A DNA stretch of 23,288 bases. Source: Candidatus Pacearchaeota archaeon (GTDB lineage: Archaea; Nanoarchaeota; Nanoarchaeia; Pacearchaeales; GW2011-AR1). Of the stretch, positions 1-5,321 are shown in pieces (position 1 is the first letter of the stretch; every line of letters starts with the position of its first letter). Location: assembly GCA_002686195.1 (NCBI GenBank), contig NZAS01000096.1, forward strand, positions 13,117 through 36,404. The letters are read 5' to 3'. The notes under the pieces were generated by a model. The model was not told the DNA's origin, did not search any database, and saw only the letters and a program-made list of their open reading frames with translations. The translations under genes and the position numbers were made by a program.

Positions 1-486
1 AAGACGAAGGGCGTCAAATGGGTTTCGCCGTATGCTCTTTCGAGGGCAAACGGGACTTACGCAACGGCAGTGGACGTTTTGTTCGAGTTGGGGGCGAACA
101 AGTTCCATGACGAAGCGACGGTCCTGAAGGCGATCAAGGCTCGTCTCCAGAAGATGGAGACGACTGAGGGCAAGAATGCCTGGGATCAGTTCGAGAAGCG
201 TTCGAATTCTGAAAAGAAGGCGAACAAGCAGGACCCGGCATGGAAGGTCATGCATTCGTTCGAGGTCATGCAGCGTCTTGGTGGGATGCATCCTTACGGA
301 CTGCGTTTGGCCCAGACTGGGGCATCGATTGACATCGATGTCAAGAAGCATCCGAAGGACAAGGATACGACGATTCGTCTGTTGCGTTTGAACACGCAGC
401 ACAAGATTGCTCGCCCGCACGACATTGAGGCGGTTCTTCGGTCTGTCAAGCCGTTGAACAAAGCTCGTCGTCAGAAGGCTGAGTAA
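1..486 (+). CDS. Unrecognised protein, 3' part only
   Basis: The reading frame is open from the first base of the window, so the true start lies upstream; the GTG at 70 is only an internal candidate. The visible 161 residues are lysine- and arginine-rich, especially in the C-terminal third, with no membrane segment, cysteine cluster or nucleotide-binding motif. A basic soluble protein of this kind could bind nucleic acid, but that is only inference and I do not recognise a family. It ends in TAA and is followed at once by a C5-TAC-G5 hairpin and then by a strong terminator, so it closes a transcription unit. Confidence 0.75.
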   Translation, partial: KTKGVKWVSPYALSRANGTYATAVDVLFELGANKFHDEATVLKAIKARLQKMETTEGKNAWDQFEKRSNSEKKANKQDPAWKVMHSFEVMQRLGGMHPYGLRLAQTGASIDIDVKKHPKDKDTTIRLLRLNTQHKIARPHDIEAVLRSVKPLNKARRQKAE

Positions 487-488
487 GT

Positions 489-505
489 TACCCCCTACGG
501 GGGTA
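489..505 (+). repeat. Hairpin after stop codon (C5-TAC-G5)
   Basis: TACCCCC and GGGGGTA flank the loop TAC, directly after the stop codon of the first gene. It is followed by A residues, not T residues, so it is not a normal + strand terminator. The same core occurs at 1613-1635. A role in mRNA 3'-end protection or processing is inferred. Confidence 0.6.
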
Positions 506-525
506 AAAAGTTTGATGAGCCCGAC

Positions 526-570
526 GAACGATACCCCTCTGGGTTTTACTCAGGGGGTATCGTTCTTTAT
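526..570 (+). terminator. Intrinsic terminator
   Basis: A 12-bp perfect stem (526-537 with 554-565, GAACGATACCCC with GGGGTATCGTTC) encloses a 16-nt loop and is followed by TTTAT. It separates the first gene from the promoter at 590. Confidence 0.75.
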
Positions 571-589
571 ATTCTTGCCGAAGTTTTTC

Positions 590-618
590 TCCATAGTCCA
601 AAAACCTTTTGATATAAT
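590..618 (+). promoter_or_regulatory. TCCATA-class promoter, 17-bp spacer
   Basis: TCCATA (590-595) lies 17 bp before TATAAT (613-618), which carries the extended -10 TGA. The predicted start is near 625, giving a leader of about 26 nt with a GGGAGTTAAAGG ribosome site before the RadA-like gene. Confidence 0.85.
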
Positions 619-650
619 GGATCAGATACGAATCCTTAGGGAGTTAAAGG

Positions 651-1610
651 ATGGGAAACAAAGCGGTTACGATTGACAAAGTTGAAGCGGTTTCGCCTCT
701 GCGAACCTCAACTGGTTTTCATGAGCTTAATTGGATGTACGGTCATTCTGATCATGTTGGAGAAGAGATCATGGGACCGTGGAAGTCATGGGGTCTTCCT
801 CATGGAGCCGTACAGCTTTGTGCTGGTGCTCAAGGTACTGGCAAAACGAAACTTTGGATGTTGATTTCATCCGAATTCAATAGTTGGTGGCGAGTATTGG
901 TCATTCAACAGGAAATGCCTTTGGGTATGTTCAAAGGTCAATACTTGGAAGATATGGTCACTCGTCCTGACATCTTTCATATTTTGTCAGATCCCTTAAC
1001 GGAAGATCCTGACTTGGATCATCATATTGATGAAATCATTCGAATTCAGCCGCAACTTGTTGTTGTTGATTCGGTTAGCATGTATGAGAACATGCAAATC
1101 AAGAAAAATGCTCAACGAGTTGCGAAAGCATATCAACATGCGGCAAGTATGACGAATGCCCATATCGTATTGATTGGTCATTTGACTTCAAATGGTGATA
1201 CGGCTGGAAGCCGAGTATTGCCGCATTTGGTAGACATTGAGACGAAATTACAGCGTAACAAAGAAAATCCTGAGATCATTGAATTTGCGGTTGGTACAAA
1301 GAACCGTCTTGGTCCCTCTGGTCGAACGGTGTTGATGGAGCATAACGCCAAGACCATGAAGATTTTGAGCCGCCAATTCTTAGAGGACGCTGTTTATCAA
1401 CATGATCGAGACATGAAACCTGTTGAAAAGGGTACATGGATGTATTATGATGGGGATGGAAACCTGTTGCCTGAGTATTTGGGTACTCAGGCGGAGCCTG
1501 ACATTGTTCAGGGTCCTAAGGAATGTTGGACCTTCTGGTCTACTCCCAGCCCGGCAGCCCCGACAGCCCCGACAGCACCGAAGAAAAAGGGATGGCGATT
1601 TTTCCCATGA
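651..1610 (+). CDS. RadA/RecA-superfamily ATPase
   Basis: A 319-residue P-loop ATPase. Walker A is GAQGTGKT (residues 59-66) and Walker B is LVVVDS (about 136-141). KNRLG at 217-221 matches the KNRFG motif typical of RadA/Sms, and AGSRVLPHLVD just before it resembles the RadA stretch around AG-RVL-H-VD. RadA proteins remodel recombination intermediates as ring ATPases. Compared with bacterial RadA this protein lacks the N-terminal zinc finger and the C-terminal Lon-like domain; it ends in a proline/alanine-rich tail (PAAPTAPTAP). A role in phage DNA recombination or replication is likely, while the exact activity is inferred. The start ATG follows a GGGAGTTAAAGG ribosome site and a TCCATA-class promoter. 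Confidence 0.85.
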   Translation: MGNKAVTIDKVEAVSPLRTSTGFHELNWMYGHSDHVGEEIMGPWKSWGLPHGAVQLCAGAQGTGKTKLWMLISSEFNSWWRVLVIQQEMPLGMFKGQYLEDMVTRPDIFHILSDPLTEDPDLDHHIDEIIRIQPQLVVVDSVSMYENMQIKKNAQRVAKAYQHAASMTNAHIVLIGHLTSNGDTAGSRVLPHLVDIETKLQRNKENPEIIEFAVGTKNRLGPSGRTVLMEHNAKTMKILSRQFLEDAVYQHDRDMKPVEKGTWMYYDGDGNLLPEYLGTQAEPDIVQGPKECWTFWSTPSPAAPTAPTAPKKKGWRFFP

Positions 1611-1612
1611 GT

Positions 1613-1635
1613 TCTATCCCCCTACGGGGGATAGA
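1613..1635 (+). repeat. Intercistronic hairpin (second C5-TAC-G5 copy)
   Basis: TCTATCCCCC and GGGGGATAGA form a 10-bp stem around the loop TAC, 2 nt after the RadA-like stop codon and directly before AAAAAAGGAG, the ribosome site of the next gene. It has the same core and the same post-stop position as the hairpin at 489-505. A stability or processing element is inferred. Confidence 0.65.
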
Positions 1636-1652
1636 AAAAAGGAGACACCGAA

Positions 1653-1973
1653 ATGAATGCCAAGGTTGTAATCTTCTCTGCTTTTTTATTGGTTGTATCA
1701 ATCGTTGTCATTCATTTGGCATATGAGAAGAGATACCAAGATGCTCTTGCAGAAATGAAAGCAGAGACAAAACAGGTTTACACCGTTCAGGACAAAGACA
1801 TGGCATTGGAGATGATTCGCAAGGAGCATGTCAAGACGATGCTTCGGGCATATTCTGCGGGGATGAAAGATGGGGCTGGACAAGCGAATGGAGGTTTGGT
1901 AAAATATACCCCCAAACCCAGGTTAGACCCGCCTGACTTTAAACCTGACCTGGAACAAGAAAAACCCAAGTAG
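1653..1973 (+). CDS. Small membrane-anchored protein
   Basis: A 106-residue protein with one hydrophobic N-terminal helix (about residues 4-24, VVIFSAFLLVVSIVVIHLAY) and then a charged, helix-prone region rich in Lys, Glu and Met. It ends in a proline-rich, acidic tail. This suggests an inner-membrane anchor with a cytoplasmic or periplasmic helix; orientation cannot be fixed. The ribosome site AAAAAAGGAGACACCGAAATG is strong and lies just after a hairpin that separates it from the RadA-like gene, so the two are probably co-transcribed. The final codons lie inside the first arm of a long inverted repeat (1928-1937). I do not recognise the family. Confidence 0.75.
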   Translation: MNAKVVIFSAFLLVVSIVVIHLAYEKRYQDALAEMKAETKQVYTVQDKDMALEMIRKEHVKTMLRAYSAGMKDGAGQANGGLVKYTPKPRLDPPDFKPDLEQEKPK

Positions 1974-2018
1974 GGTATTTCGTGCAAACTCGTTGATCCG
2001 GTCAGGCGGGCATTTTTT
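1928..2018 (+). terminator. Possible long-loop terminator fused to next promoter
   Basis: CCCGCCTGAC (1928-1937) and GTCAGGCGGG (2001-2010) are a perfect 10-bp inverted repeat with a 63-nt loop, followed by a run of six T (2013-2018). The T run passes directly into the CTCCATAG of the next promoter. The long loop makes termination less certain than for the site at 526. Confidence 0.5.
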
Positions 2019-2019
2019 C

Positions 2020-2047
2020 TCCATAGTGTTTAGGGTCTTGATATAAT
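2020..2047 (+). promoter_or_regulatory. TCCATA-class promoter, 16-bp spacer
   Basis: TCCATA (2020-2025) lies 16 bp before TATAAT (2042-2047), with the extended -10 TGA. The predicted start is near 2053-2054. It drives the folded region 2053-2372 rather than an obvious protein gene. Confidence 0.85.
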
Positions 2048-2233
2048 GGGGACTGCCAAGCCAGTTCCTTACCTGACTCAAACAAGGTTTGGCGAAAAAC
2101 TTGAGCTAGAGCGGCCACGCAAGTCAGGTGAGGAATTTTATAGAAAATACTTGACTTCATTGCAGGAGTTTGGTAAAAGATACGATAAGTAATAGGAACG
2201 CCTCAAGTTTTGGGGCGAAAGTGAGACACCGAG

Positions 2234-2317
2234 ATGGAAATGATTATTAGAGCAGCCCGCTTTATAAAAGCTACAACGGATAATACCCGTTGGAGCTTGG
2301 GGTCTGTCTCTACGTAA
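2234..2317 (+). CDS. Possible 27-residue leader peptide
   Basis: A short frame starting MEMIIRAARF lies after GTGAGACACCGAG, which resembles the ribosome sites GGAGACACCGAA (before 1653) and GAGGACACCG (before 13360). The stop codon at 2315-2317 lies in the loop between the two arms 2299-2310 and 2336-2347, so a ribosome translating it could affect the downstream terminator. Coding is uncertain; the whole region may be noncoding. Confidence 0.3.
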   Translation: MEMIIRAARFIKATTDNTRWSLGSVST

Positions 2318-2343
2318 CACCCGGAAAAGGGAAATGAGACGGA

Positions 2344-2372
2344 CCCCGAAGCGAAGGCTTTGGGGTTTTTTT
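2344..2372 (+). terminator. Intrinsic terminator
   Basis: CCCCGAAGC and GCTTTGGGG form a 9-bp stem (one G-U) with loop GAAG, followed by seven T residues. Its left arm can pair instead with 2299-2302, giving mutually exclusive structures. Confidence 0.8.
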
Positions 2373-2388
2373 ATTGCCGAAAATATGA

Positions 2389-2470
2389 TCCACCGTGGCA
2401 GATGGGTAATGCAACTGGCTGTTAACCAGTGGGACTTGTCCCAATGTAGGTTCGAATCCTACCGGTGGAG
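2389..2470 (+). tRNA. tRNA-Asn(GUU) with a class II variable arm
   Basis: The acceptor stem TCCACCG/CGGTGGA pairs over 7 bp, the T-arm is GTAGG-TTCGAAT-CCTAC, and the anticodon stem ACTGG/CCAGT is perfect around CTGTTAA (anticodon GUU). The region between anticodon and T stems is 15 nt and contains GGGAC-TTG-TCCC, a helical variable arm normally seen only in Leu, Ser and Tyr tRNAs. No CCA is encoded. Confidence 0.8.
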
Positions 2471-2479
2471 TTAAAAGAA

Positions 2480-2552
2480 GGACCTGTGGCAGAACCTGGT
2501 ATGCTCCTCCCTTTTAAGGAGACTAATGAGAGTTCGAATCTCTTCGGGTCCA
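2480..2552 (+). tRNA. tRNA-Lys(UUU)
   Basis: The acceptor GGACCTG/CGGGTCC is paired over 7 bp. The anticodon loop CTTTTAA (UUU) has a 4-of-5 stem with a C-A mismatch at 27-43. The T-loop is TTCGAAT. No CCA is encoded; the trailer is CTTTG. Confidence 0.8.
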
Positions 2553-2597
2553 CTTTGAACATCTGACTTCGGTCGGAACTTTGACAAGTAAAAATTC

Positions 2598-2625
2598 TCC
2601 ATAGCGTCGTGAGACGTGATATAAT
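2598..2625 (+). promoter_or_regulatory. TCCATA-class promoter, 16-bp spacer with dyad
   Basis: TCCATA (2598-2603) lies 16 bp before TATAAT (2620-2625) with TGA. The spacer holds the dyad CGTC-GTGA-GACG. It drives a long structured leader before the gene at 2778. Confidence 0.85.
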
Positions 2626-2631
2626 GGCCTG

Positions 2632-2759
2632 TCGTCCATCGAAAAGGGACGTAACTTAGAGCCTCAGCGGCGTAACGGCTGCCCGAATAGTAGGCTCTTC
2701 ATATCTGGTAGGTAAAGCCAGATGCGATGTTGACAATGTAGTCAGCAGATGGTACATTG
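2632..2759 (+). promoter_or_regulatory. Structured 5' leader, several hairpins
   Basis: The 152 nt between promoter and gene hold successive hairpins: CGTCC with GGGACG near 2630-2651; GAGCCT (2659-2664) with AGGCTC (2692-2697), enclosing CAGC/GCTG; ATCTGG (2703-2708) with CCAGAT (2718-2723); and CAATGT (2734-2739) with ACATTG (2754-2759). The ribosome site follows the last one. A cis-acting control of the next gene is inferred; I know no riboswitch with this layout. Confidence 0.5.
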
Positions 2760-2777
2760 GTCGTAAAGGAGACAACC

Positions 2778-3104
2778 ATGTCAACGCAGATCCTGGAATA
2801 TGTCAAGAACCGTAAGGGCCAGCGAGTTGGCGTTTTCGTCGCTGCTGTTCAGGCAGACGGAAATGTTCAGATCGGATGGTCGAAATGTCATGGAACCAAA
2901 GACAAATGGAACCGTGAGCGAGGGATTGAGATTGCCTCTCGTCGAGCGAAGAGCGGGACTAACATATCGATACCCGAGCCTTTGAACGGAAAGATCGATG
3001 ATTTCGTTGAGCGTGCTCGGCGATATTTCAAAGATCGGGATATCGTCATCACCTTCATCAAGAAGAGTCGGATGATCAAAGCTCCTCTTCCCGCATCCTA
3101 CTGA
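2778..3104 (+). CDS. Small basic protein, unrecognised
   Basis: A 108-residue protein rich in Lys and Arg (KNRKGQR near the start, RERGIEIASRRAKSG in the middle, KKSRMIKAPLP at the end). It has no membrane segment and no cysteine cluster. The strongly basic character and beta-prone start suggest nucleic-acid binding, but no known fold is apparent. The ATG at 2778 is chosen over the upstream in-frame TTG at 2757 because AAAGGAGA lies at the correct distance. It is the only gene here with a leader of about 150 nt, and that leader is folded into several hairpins, so its expression is probably controlled after transcription starts. Confidence 0.65.
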   Translation: MSTQILEYVKNRKGQRVGVFVAAVQADGNVQIGWSKCHGTKDKWNRERGIEIASRRAKSGTNISIPEPLNGKIDDFVERARRYFKDRDIVITFIKKSRMIKAPLPASY

Positions 3105-3129
3105 TGTCTGTGATCCTGTCACCTTTCTC

Positions 3130-3159
3130 GGTCTCGTAGTTCAGCCAGGTAGAACATCT
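3130..3159 (+). pseudogene. Broken tRNA, 5' part
   Basis: GGTCTCG-TA-GTTC-AGCCAGGTA-GAAC looks like an acceptor strand and D-arm, cut off before the anticodon arm and running straight into the next tRNA. No 3' partner for GGTCTCG was found nearby. Confidence 0.55.
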
Positions 3160-3230
3160 GGGTCTATAGCTTAGTGGAAAAGCTGCTGGCTTTTAACCAG
3201 TAGACCGAGGTTCGATTCCTCGTGGACTCA
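3160..3230 (+). tRNA. tRNA-Lys(UUU), second copy
   Basis: Acceptor GGGTCTA/TGGACTC (two G-U pairs), anticodon loop CTTTTAA on stem GCTGG/CCAGT, and T-arm CGAGG-TTCGATT-CCTCG. It differs in sequence from the copy at 2480, so it is not a recent duplicate. Confidence 0.8.
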
Positions 3231-3240
3231 TTGAAGGATT

Positions 3241-3281
3241 TCTCCTAGAGTATCCGAATATATACTATATACTCTAGGAGA
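3241..3281 (+). promoter_or_regulatory. 13-bp hairpin burying the ribosome site of the endonuclease
   Basis: TCTCCTAGAGTAT (3241-3253) and ATACTCTAGGAGA (3269-3281) are perfect inverted repeats with a 15-nt loop. The right arm contains the AGGAG ribosome site 8 nt before ATG 3289. In a long transcript the site would be closed. A weak promoter-like TCCTAG...TATATA (3243-3271) inside it could produce a start that removes the left arm; that part is speculative. Confidence 0.65.
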
Positions 3282-3288
3282 CTTTCAA

Positions 3289-3723
3289 ATGAATCCAAAA
3301 GCACTGGGAGAAAAAGGCGAAAAGATTACCATCGGCGAACTAGCCAAACTAGACATAGAGGTAGCTATTCCTCTTAGCGATAATCTTCCCTGGGACCTCA
3401 TTCTTGTATGGGGATCCGGGTTGCACAAGATCCAGGTTAAATCCAGCAAGCTTACCACTGCTGGGTGCAGTAACTCGATAACCTTTGATTTAACTTCAAA
3501 TAATTGGTATAAGAAAACAACCAAGAAGTACACCGCCAAAGAGGTTGATGCAATAGTCCTATGCGACTATCAGCATATCTACATTCTTGGCCCCAAAGAT
3601 TTTGCAGGACGAAGAACGTTTACTATCAGATATGAAGCATCCAAGAACAAACAATCCAAAGGGTGCAACTTCGCTTCCGATTACCTGGTAACCGAAGAGA
3701 GGTTGAGCAAACTTTGGCCATAA
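3289..3723 (+). CDS. PD-(D/E)XK homing-type endonuclease
   Basis: A 144-residue protein beginning MNPKALGEKGEKITIGELAK and containing PWDLILVWGSG followed by HKIQVKSS. This is the D...QxK active-site pattern of the group-I-intron PD-(D/E)XK endonucleases, the family of I-Ssp6803I, which targets a tRNA gene in cyanobacteria. It sits between tRNA-Lys and tRNA-Trp, its stop codon 1 nt before tRNA-Trp, consistent with a freestanding homing enzyme that spreads between tRNA loci. No intron boundaries are evident. Its ribosome site is inside a 13-bp hairpin, implying tight translational control. A second, divergent member lies at 6980-7396. Assignment rests on the motif and length, not a search. Confidence 0.75.
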   Translation: MNPKALGEKGEKITIGELAKLDIEVAIPLSDNLPWDLILVWGSGLHKIQVKSSKLTTAGCSNSITFDLTSNNWYKKTTKKYTAKEVDAIVLCDYQHIYILGPKDFAGRRTFTIRYEASKNKQSKGCNFASDYLVTEERLSKLWP

Positions 3724-3724
3724 T

Positions 3725-3797
3725 ACCACCGTAGCTCAATTGGTAGAGCATCGGATTCCAAATCCGGCGGTTTCGGGTTCGACTCCTGACGGTGGTG
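3725..3797 (+). tRNA. tRNA-Trp(CCA)
   Basis: Acceptor ACCACCG/CGGTGGT is a perfect 7 bp, the anticodon loop is TTCCAAA (CCA) on TCGGA/TCCGG, and the T-loop is TTCGACT. It begins 2 nt after the endonuclease stop codon. Confidence 0.85.
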
Positions 3798-3803
3798 CTT
3801 TAT

Positions 3804-3878
3804 GCACTCGTAGCTCAGTCTGGACAGAGCAATTGCCTTCGAAGCAAAAGGTCGTAGGTTCGAATCCTACCGGGTGTA
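3804..3878 (+). tRNA. tRNA-Arg(UCG)
   Basis: Acceptor GCACTCG/CGGGTGT, anticodon loop CTTCGAA (UCG) on a 4-bp stem, T-arm GTAGG-TTCGAAT-CCTAC. The trailer is CTTTG and no CCA is encoded. Confidence 0.85.
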
Positions 3879-3887
3879 CTTTGCCAA

Positions 3888-3959
3888 TGTTTTCCTGGAC
3901 AACCTTACTCAGACGAAGGTGGAAAACAGTGCCTTCCCTCGAACGGGAGGGCGGTTGGG
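3888..3959 (+). other. Hairpin-rich spacer without a gene
   Basis: GTTTTCC pairs with GGAAAAC, enclosing ACCTT/AAGGT, and is followed by CCCTC-GAAC-GGGAGGG. No T run follows either hairpin, and no reading frame is convincing. It could be tRNA-operon trailer structure or processing signals. Confidence 0.4.
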
Positions 3960-4000
3960 GTCTGACATGTTTGTCCCATGCCGACTGGCGTTATAGATTT

Positions 4001-4028
4001 TCCATTGCTGCCAAAATTCTGATATAAT
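4001..4028 (+). promoter_or_regulatory. TCCATT-class promoter, leaderless
   Basis: TCCATT (4001-4006) lies 16 bp before TATAAT (4023-4028) with TGA. The ATG at 4035 begins after 6 nt, at the expected transcription start, with no room for a ribosome site. Confidence 0.8.
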
Positions 4029-4034
4029 GGTAGT

Positions 4035-4538
4035 ATGAACCTCTCAGACGATCAAATCAAAGAAGTAAACGGTACTGCTCGCAACTCAAGTCGTTTCGTT
4101 GAGCAAGCAGTCATTCCGAAACTCGTCGAGGAGATGGCAAAGCCTGATTGGCGGATCCTCGATTATGGATCCGGACCCAAAGCTTTGCATGTCCATCGTC
4201 TGCGAGATCTTGGATTCAATGTCACCGCACACGACTTCGGCAACAATATTACCACCGAACACGATCCTGAAGCACTGACTCGAACGTATGATTTAGTTTA
4301 TGCTTCGAATGTCATTAATGTTCAGATCTCTCATGAGATGTTAAGATCTACGCTCGTCGAGATCTCAACTCTTTTGGATCTTGGTGGGGTCTTCTTGTTC
4401 AACCTGCCTAAGGAGCCTCAGAAGATTGATTTTGACATTCAGGATCTGGTATTGACGTTATCAGAGATCTTCGGCGATAACATCGATTACAGGAAGAGGA
4501 ATTCGTCTTGGATCTTTACGATAAAGAAGGGGACGTGA
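4035..4538 (+). CDS. Class I SAM-dependent methyltransferase
   Basis: A 167-residue protein with a Rossmann-type SAM site: ILDYGSGPKALHVHRLRDLG (motif I), VTAHDF (acidic end of strand 2), and YDLVYASNVINVQ (motif IV region), then a LDLGGVFLFNLP strand. The YDLVYASNVINVQ stretch resembles putative methyltransferases associated with DNA phosphorothioation and unassigned viral methyltransferases; the substrate cannot be told from sequence. The ATG sits at the predicted transcription start, so the mRNA should be leaderless. Its TGA overlaps the ATG of the next gene by one base (TGATG), so the two are translationally coupled. GATC is unusually frequent here. Confidence 0.8.
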   Translation: MNLSDDQIKEVNGTARNSSRFVEQAVIPKLVEEMAKPDWRILDYGSGPKALHVHRLRDLGFNVTAHDFGNNITTEHDPEALTRTYDLVYASNVINVQISHEMLRSTLVEISTLLDLGGVFLFNLPKEPQKIDFDIQDLVLTLSEIFGDNIDYRKRNSSWIFTIKKGT

Positions 4539-4888
4539 TGGAATTCGTTGGCGAGAAAAACATGACGGAGATGGGATCTCCTCCCATGGATCCTCCATGC
4601 AAATGCGGATCCTCATTGCCTCATGACTCCAGTACCCATCAGTGTGATCAAGAGTTATTCAAACCTTGCCCACACTGTGGTAGTCGTTTGTTATACTGGG
4701 GACATCATGACTCCGACTGTTTTGCAGTTGAGTGTCATAATTGTGGATGTGTTGGACCTCGAATCAGTTACGAAAGTGCTGAGAGGTTAGGGCTTCCTGT
4801 CGAGATCCGGTATGATGAGCTTGCAGATCTTGACGGCAAGTTACTTGATTTTGCGATTGAGGCGTGGAATCAAAGAGAGCACCAGTAG
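4538..4888 (+). CDS. Lar-like restriction-alleviation zinc protein
   Basis: The 116-residue protein carries KPCPHCGSRLLYWG (C44, C47), then FAVECHNCGCVGPRIS (C66, C69) and ends with IEAWNQRE. This zinc-ribbon layout, with the KPCPFCG start, the CxxCG-GP turn and the terminal AWN-R, is that of the Lar family. Lar of the Rac prophage modulates type I restriction-modification to protect unmodified DNA. An extra Cys-rich stretch (C21, C23, C36) precedes the domain. The ATG at 4538 is used rather than the upstream frame start because it overlaps the methyltransferase stop and has AAGGGG in front. The stop TAG (4886-4888) lies inside tRNA-Arg(ACG). Confidence 0.75.
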   Translation: MEFVGEKNMTEMGSPPMDPPCKCGSSLPHDSSTHQCDQELFKPCPHCGSRLLYWGHHDSDCFAVECHNCGCVGPRISYESAERLGLPVEIRYDELADLDGKLLDFAIEAWNQREHQ

Positions 4889-4952
4889 CTCAATTGGACA
4901 GAGCATGACACTACGAATGTCAAGGGTCCAGGTTCGAGTCCTGGTTGGTGTA
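4879..4952 (+). tRNA. tRNA-Arg(ACG)
   Basis: Acceptor GCACCAG/TTGGTGT (G-U at the ends), perfect anticodon stem TGACA/TGTCA around CTACGAA (ACG), and T-arm CCAGG-TTCGAGT-CCTGG. The first 10 nt overlap the end of the Lar-like gene, whose stop codon is positions 8-10 of the tRNA. Confidence 0.85.
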
Positions 4953-4954
4953 TT

Positions 4955-5179
4955 ATGTTAATAGTTTCCGAAGTACCATCTCCTCCCACATGTGAACTTT
5001 GTGGATCCCAAGACACACGACATGTTGCAGATCTTGAAGACGGGATCTTGCAGAATTGTTGGTGGAGATGTATATCATGTCAGATGGAATATGGCATTGA
5101 CCCGGATCCCAAAAAAACGTATATGGATCCTCGAACTGGAAAATGGGTTGTCACATTATCATTTCGTCGAAAGTTGTAA
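4955..5179 (+). CDS. Small zinc-ribbon protein
   Basis: A 74-residue protein with CELCG (C13, C16) and CISC (C39, C42), the two knuckles of a zinc ribbon, with an extra C35 nearby; the C-terminus is basic (SFRRKL). Such proteins usually bind nucleic acid or act as adaptors, but the partner here is unknown. The ATG begins 2 nt after tRNA-Arg(ACG), and no clear ribosome site precedes it, since the preceding bases belong to the tRNA. The next tRNA follows within 10 nt. It is the second cysteine-knuckle protein in a row after the Lar-like gene. Confidence 0.65.
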   Translation: MLIVSEVPSPPTCELCGSQDTRHVADLEDGILQNCWWRCISCQMEYGIDPDPKKTYMDPRTGKWVVTLSFRRKL

Positions 5180-5188
5180 GTCCTTATA

Positions 5189-5284
5189 CCGCCTATAGTT
5201 TAATTGGCAAAACCTCACTTTTATAAAGTGAAAAAACGCATGCCTGATTAGCGTGTATTCCTGGTTCGAGTCCAGGTAGGCGGA
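5189..5284 (+). tRNA. tRNA with anticodon UAU and a class II variable arm
   Basis: Acceptor CCGCCTA/TAGGCGG is perfect, the D-arm is GTTT-AATTGGCA-AAAC, the anticodon stem TCACT/AGTGA is perfect around TTTATAA, and the T-arm CCTGG-TTCGAGT-CCAGG is perfect. The anticodon UAU would read AUA (Ile). The 28-nt variable region includes ACGC...GCGT, a class II arm not expected in a tRNA-Ile. At 96 nt it is the longest tRNA here. The next promoter begins directly at its 3' end. Confidence 0.75.
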
Positions 5285-5287
5285 TTC

Positions 5288-5315
5288 TCCATAGCCAAAA
5301 TTCGGCTGATATAAT
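5288..5315 (+). promoter_or_regulatory. TCCATA-class promoter, leaderless
   Basis: TCCATA (5288-5293) lies 16 bp before TATAAT (5310-5315) with TGA. ATG 5322 follows after 6 nt. The spacer contains GCC...GGC. Confidence 0.85.
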
Positions 5316-5321
5316 GAACCC

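Larger units (their letters stand above)
2053..2372 (+). ncRNA. Candidate structured RNA with attenuator-like 3' end
   Basis: About 320 nt between a good promoter and a good terminator with no convincing protein gene. 2065-2078 pairs with 2122-2135 (13 of 14 Watson-Crick plus one G-U) and encloses a hairpin at 2079-2091 and a short CTTG/CAAG pair at 2100-2103/2119-2122, a possible three-way junction. An 8-bp hairpin lies at 2199-2217. Near the end, 2299-2310 pairs over 12 bp (one G-U) with 2336-2347. The CCCC at 2344-2347 is also the left arm of the terminator, so the two helices exclude each other. I could not match it to tmRNA, RNase P or 6S RNA. It may be a free ncRNA or a leader controlling read-through into the tRNA genes. 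Confidence 0.5.

Noticed and set aside
2046..2192. 48-codon frame after the promoter at 2020
   Set aside because: Its ATG lies inside the -10 hexamer, upstream of the expected RNA start, and no ribosome site or other start is in frame. The same bases form long paired arms, so a structured RNA fits better.
2053..2372. tmRNA, RNase P RNA or hammerhead ribozyme
   Set aside because: No tRNA-like ends or tag frame, no RNase P conserved core, and no CUGAUGA/GAAA catalytic core were found.
3130..3230. A third split-tRNA cassette
   Set aside because: The 5' fragment GGTCTCG has no complementary 3' acceptor strand nearby and no endonuclease between it and the next tRNA.
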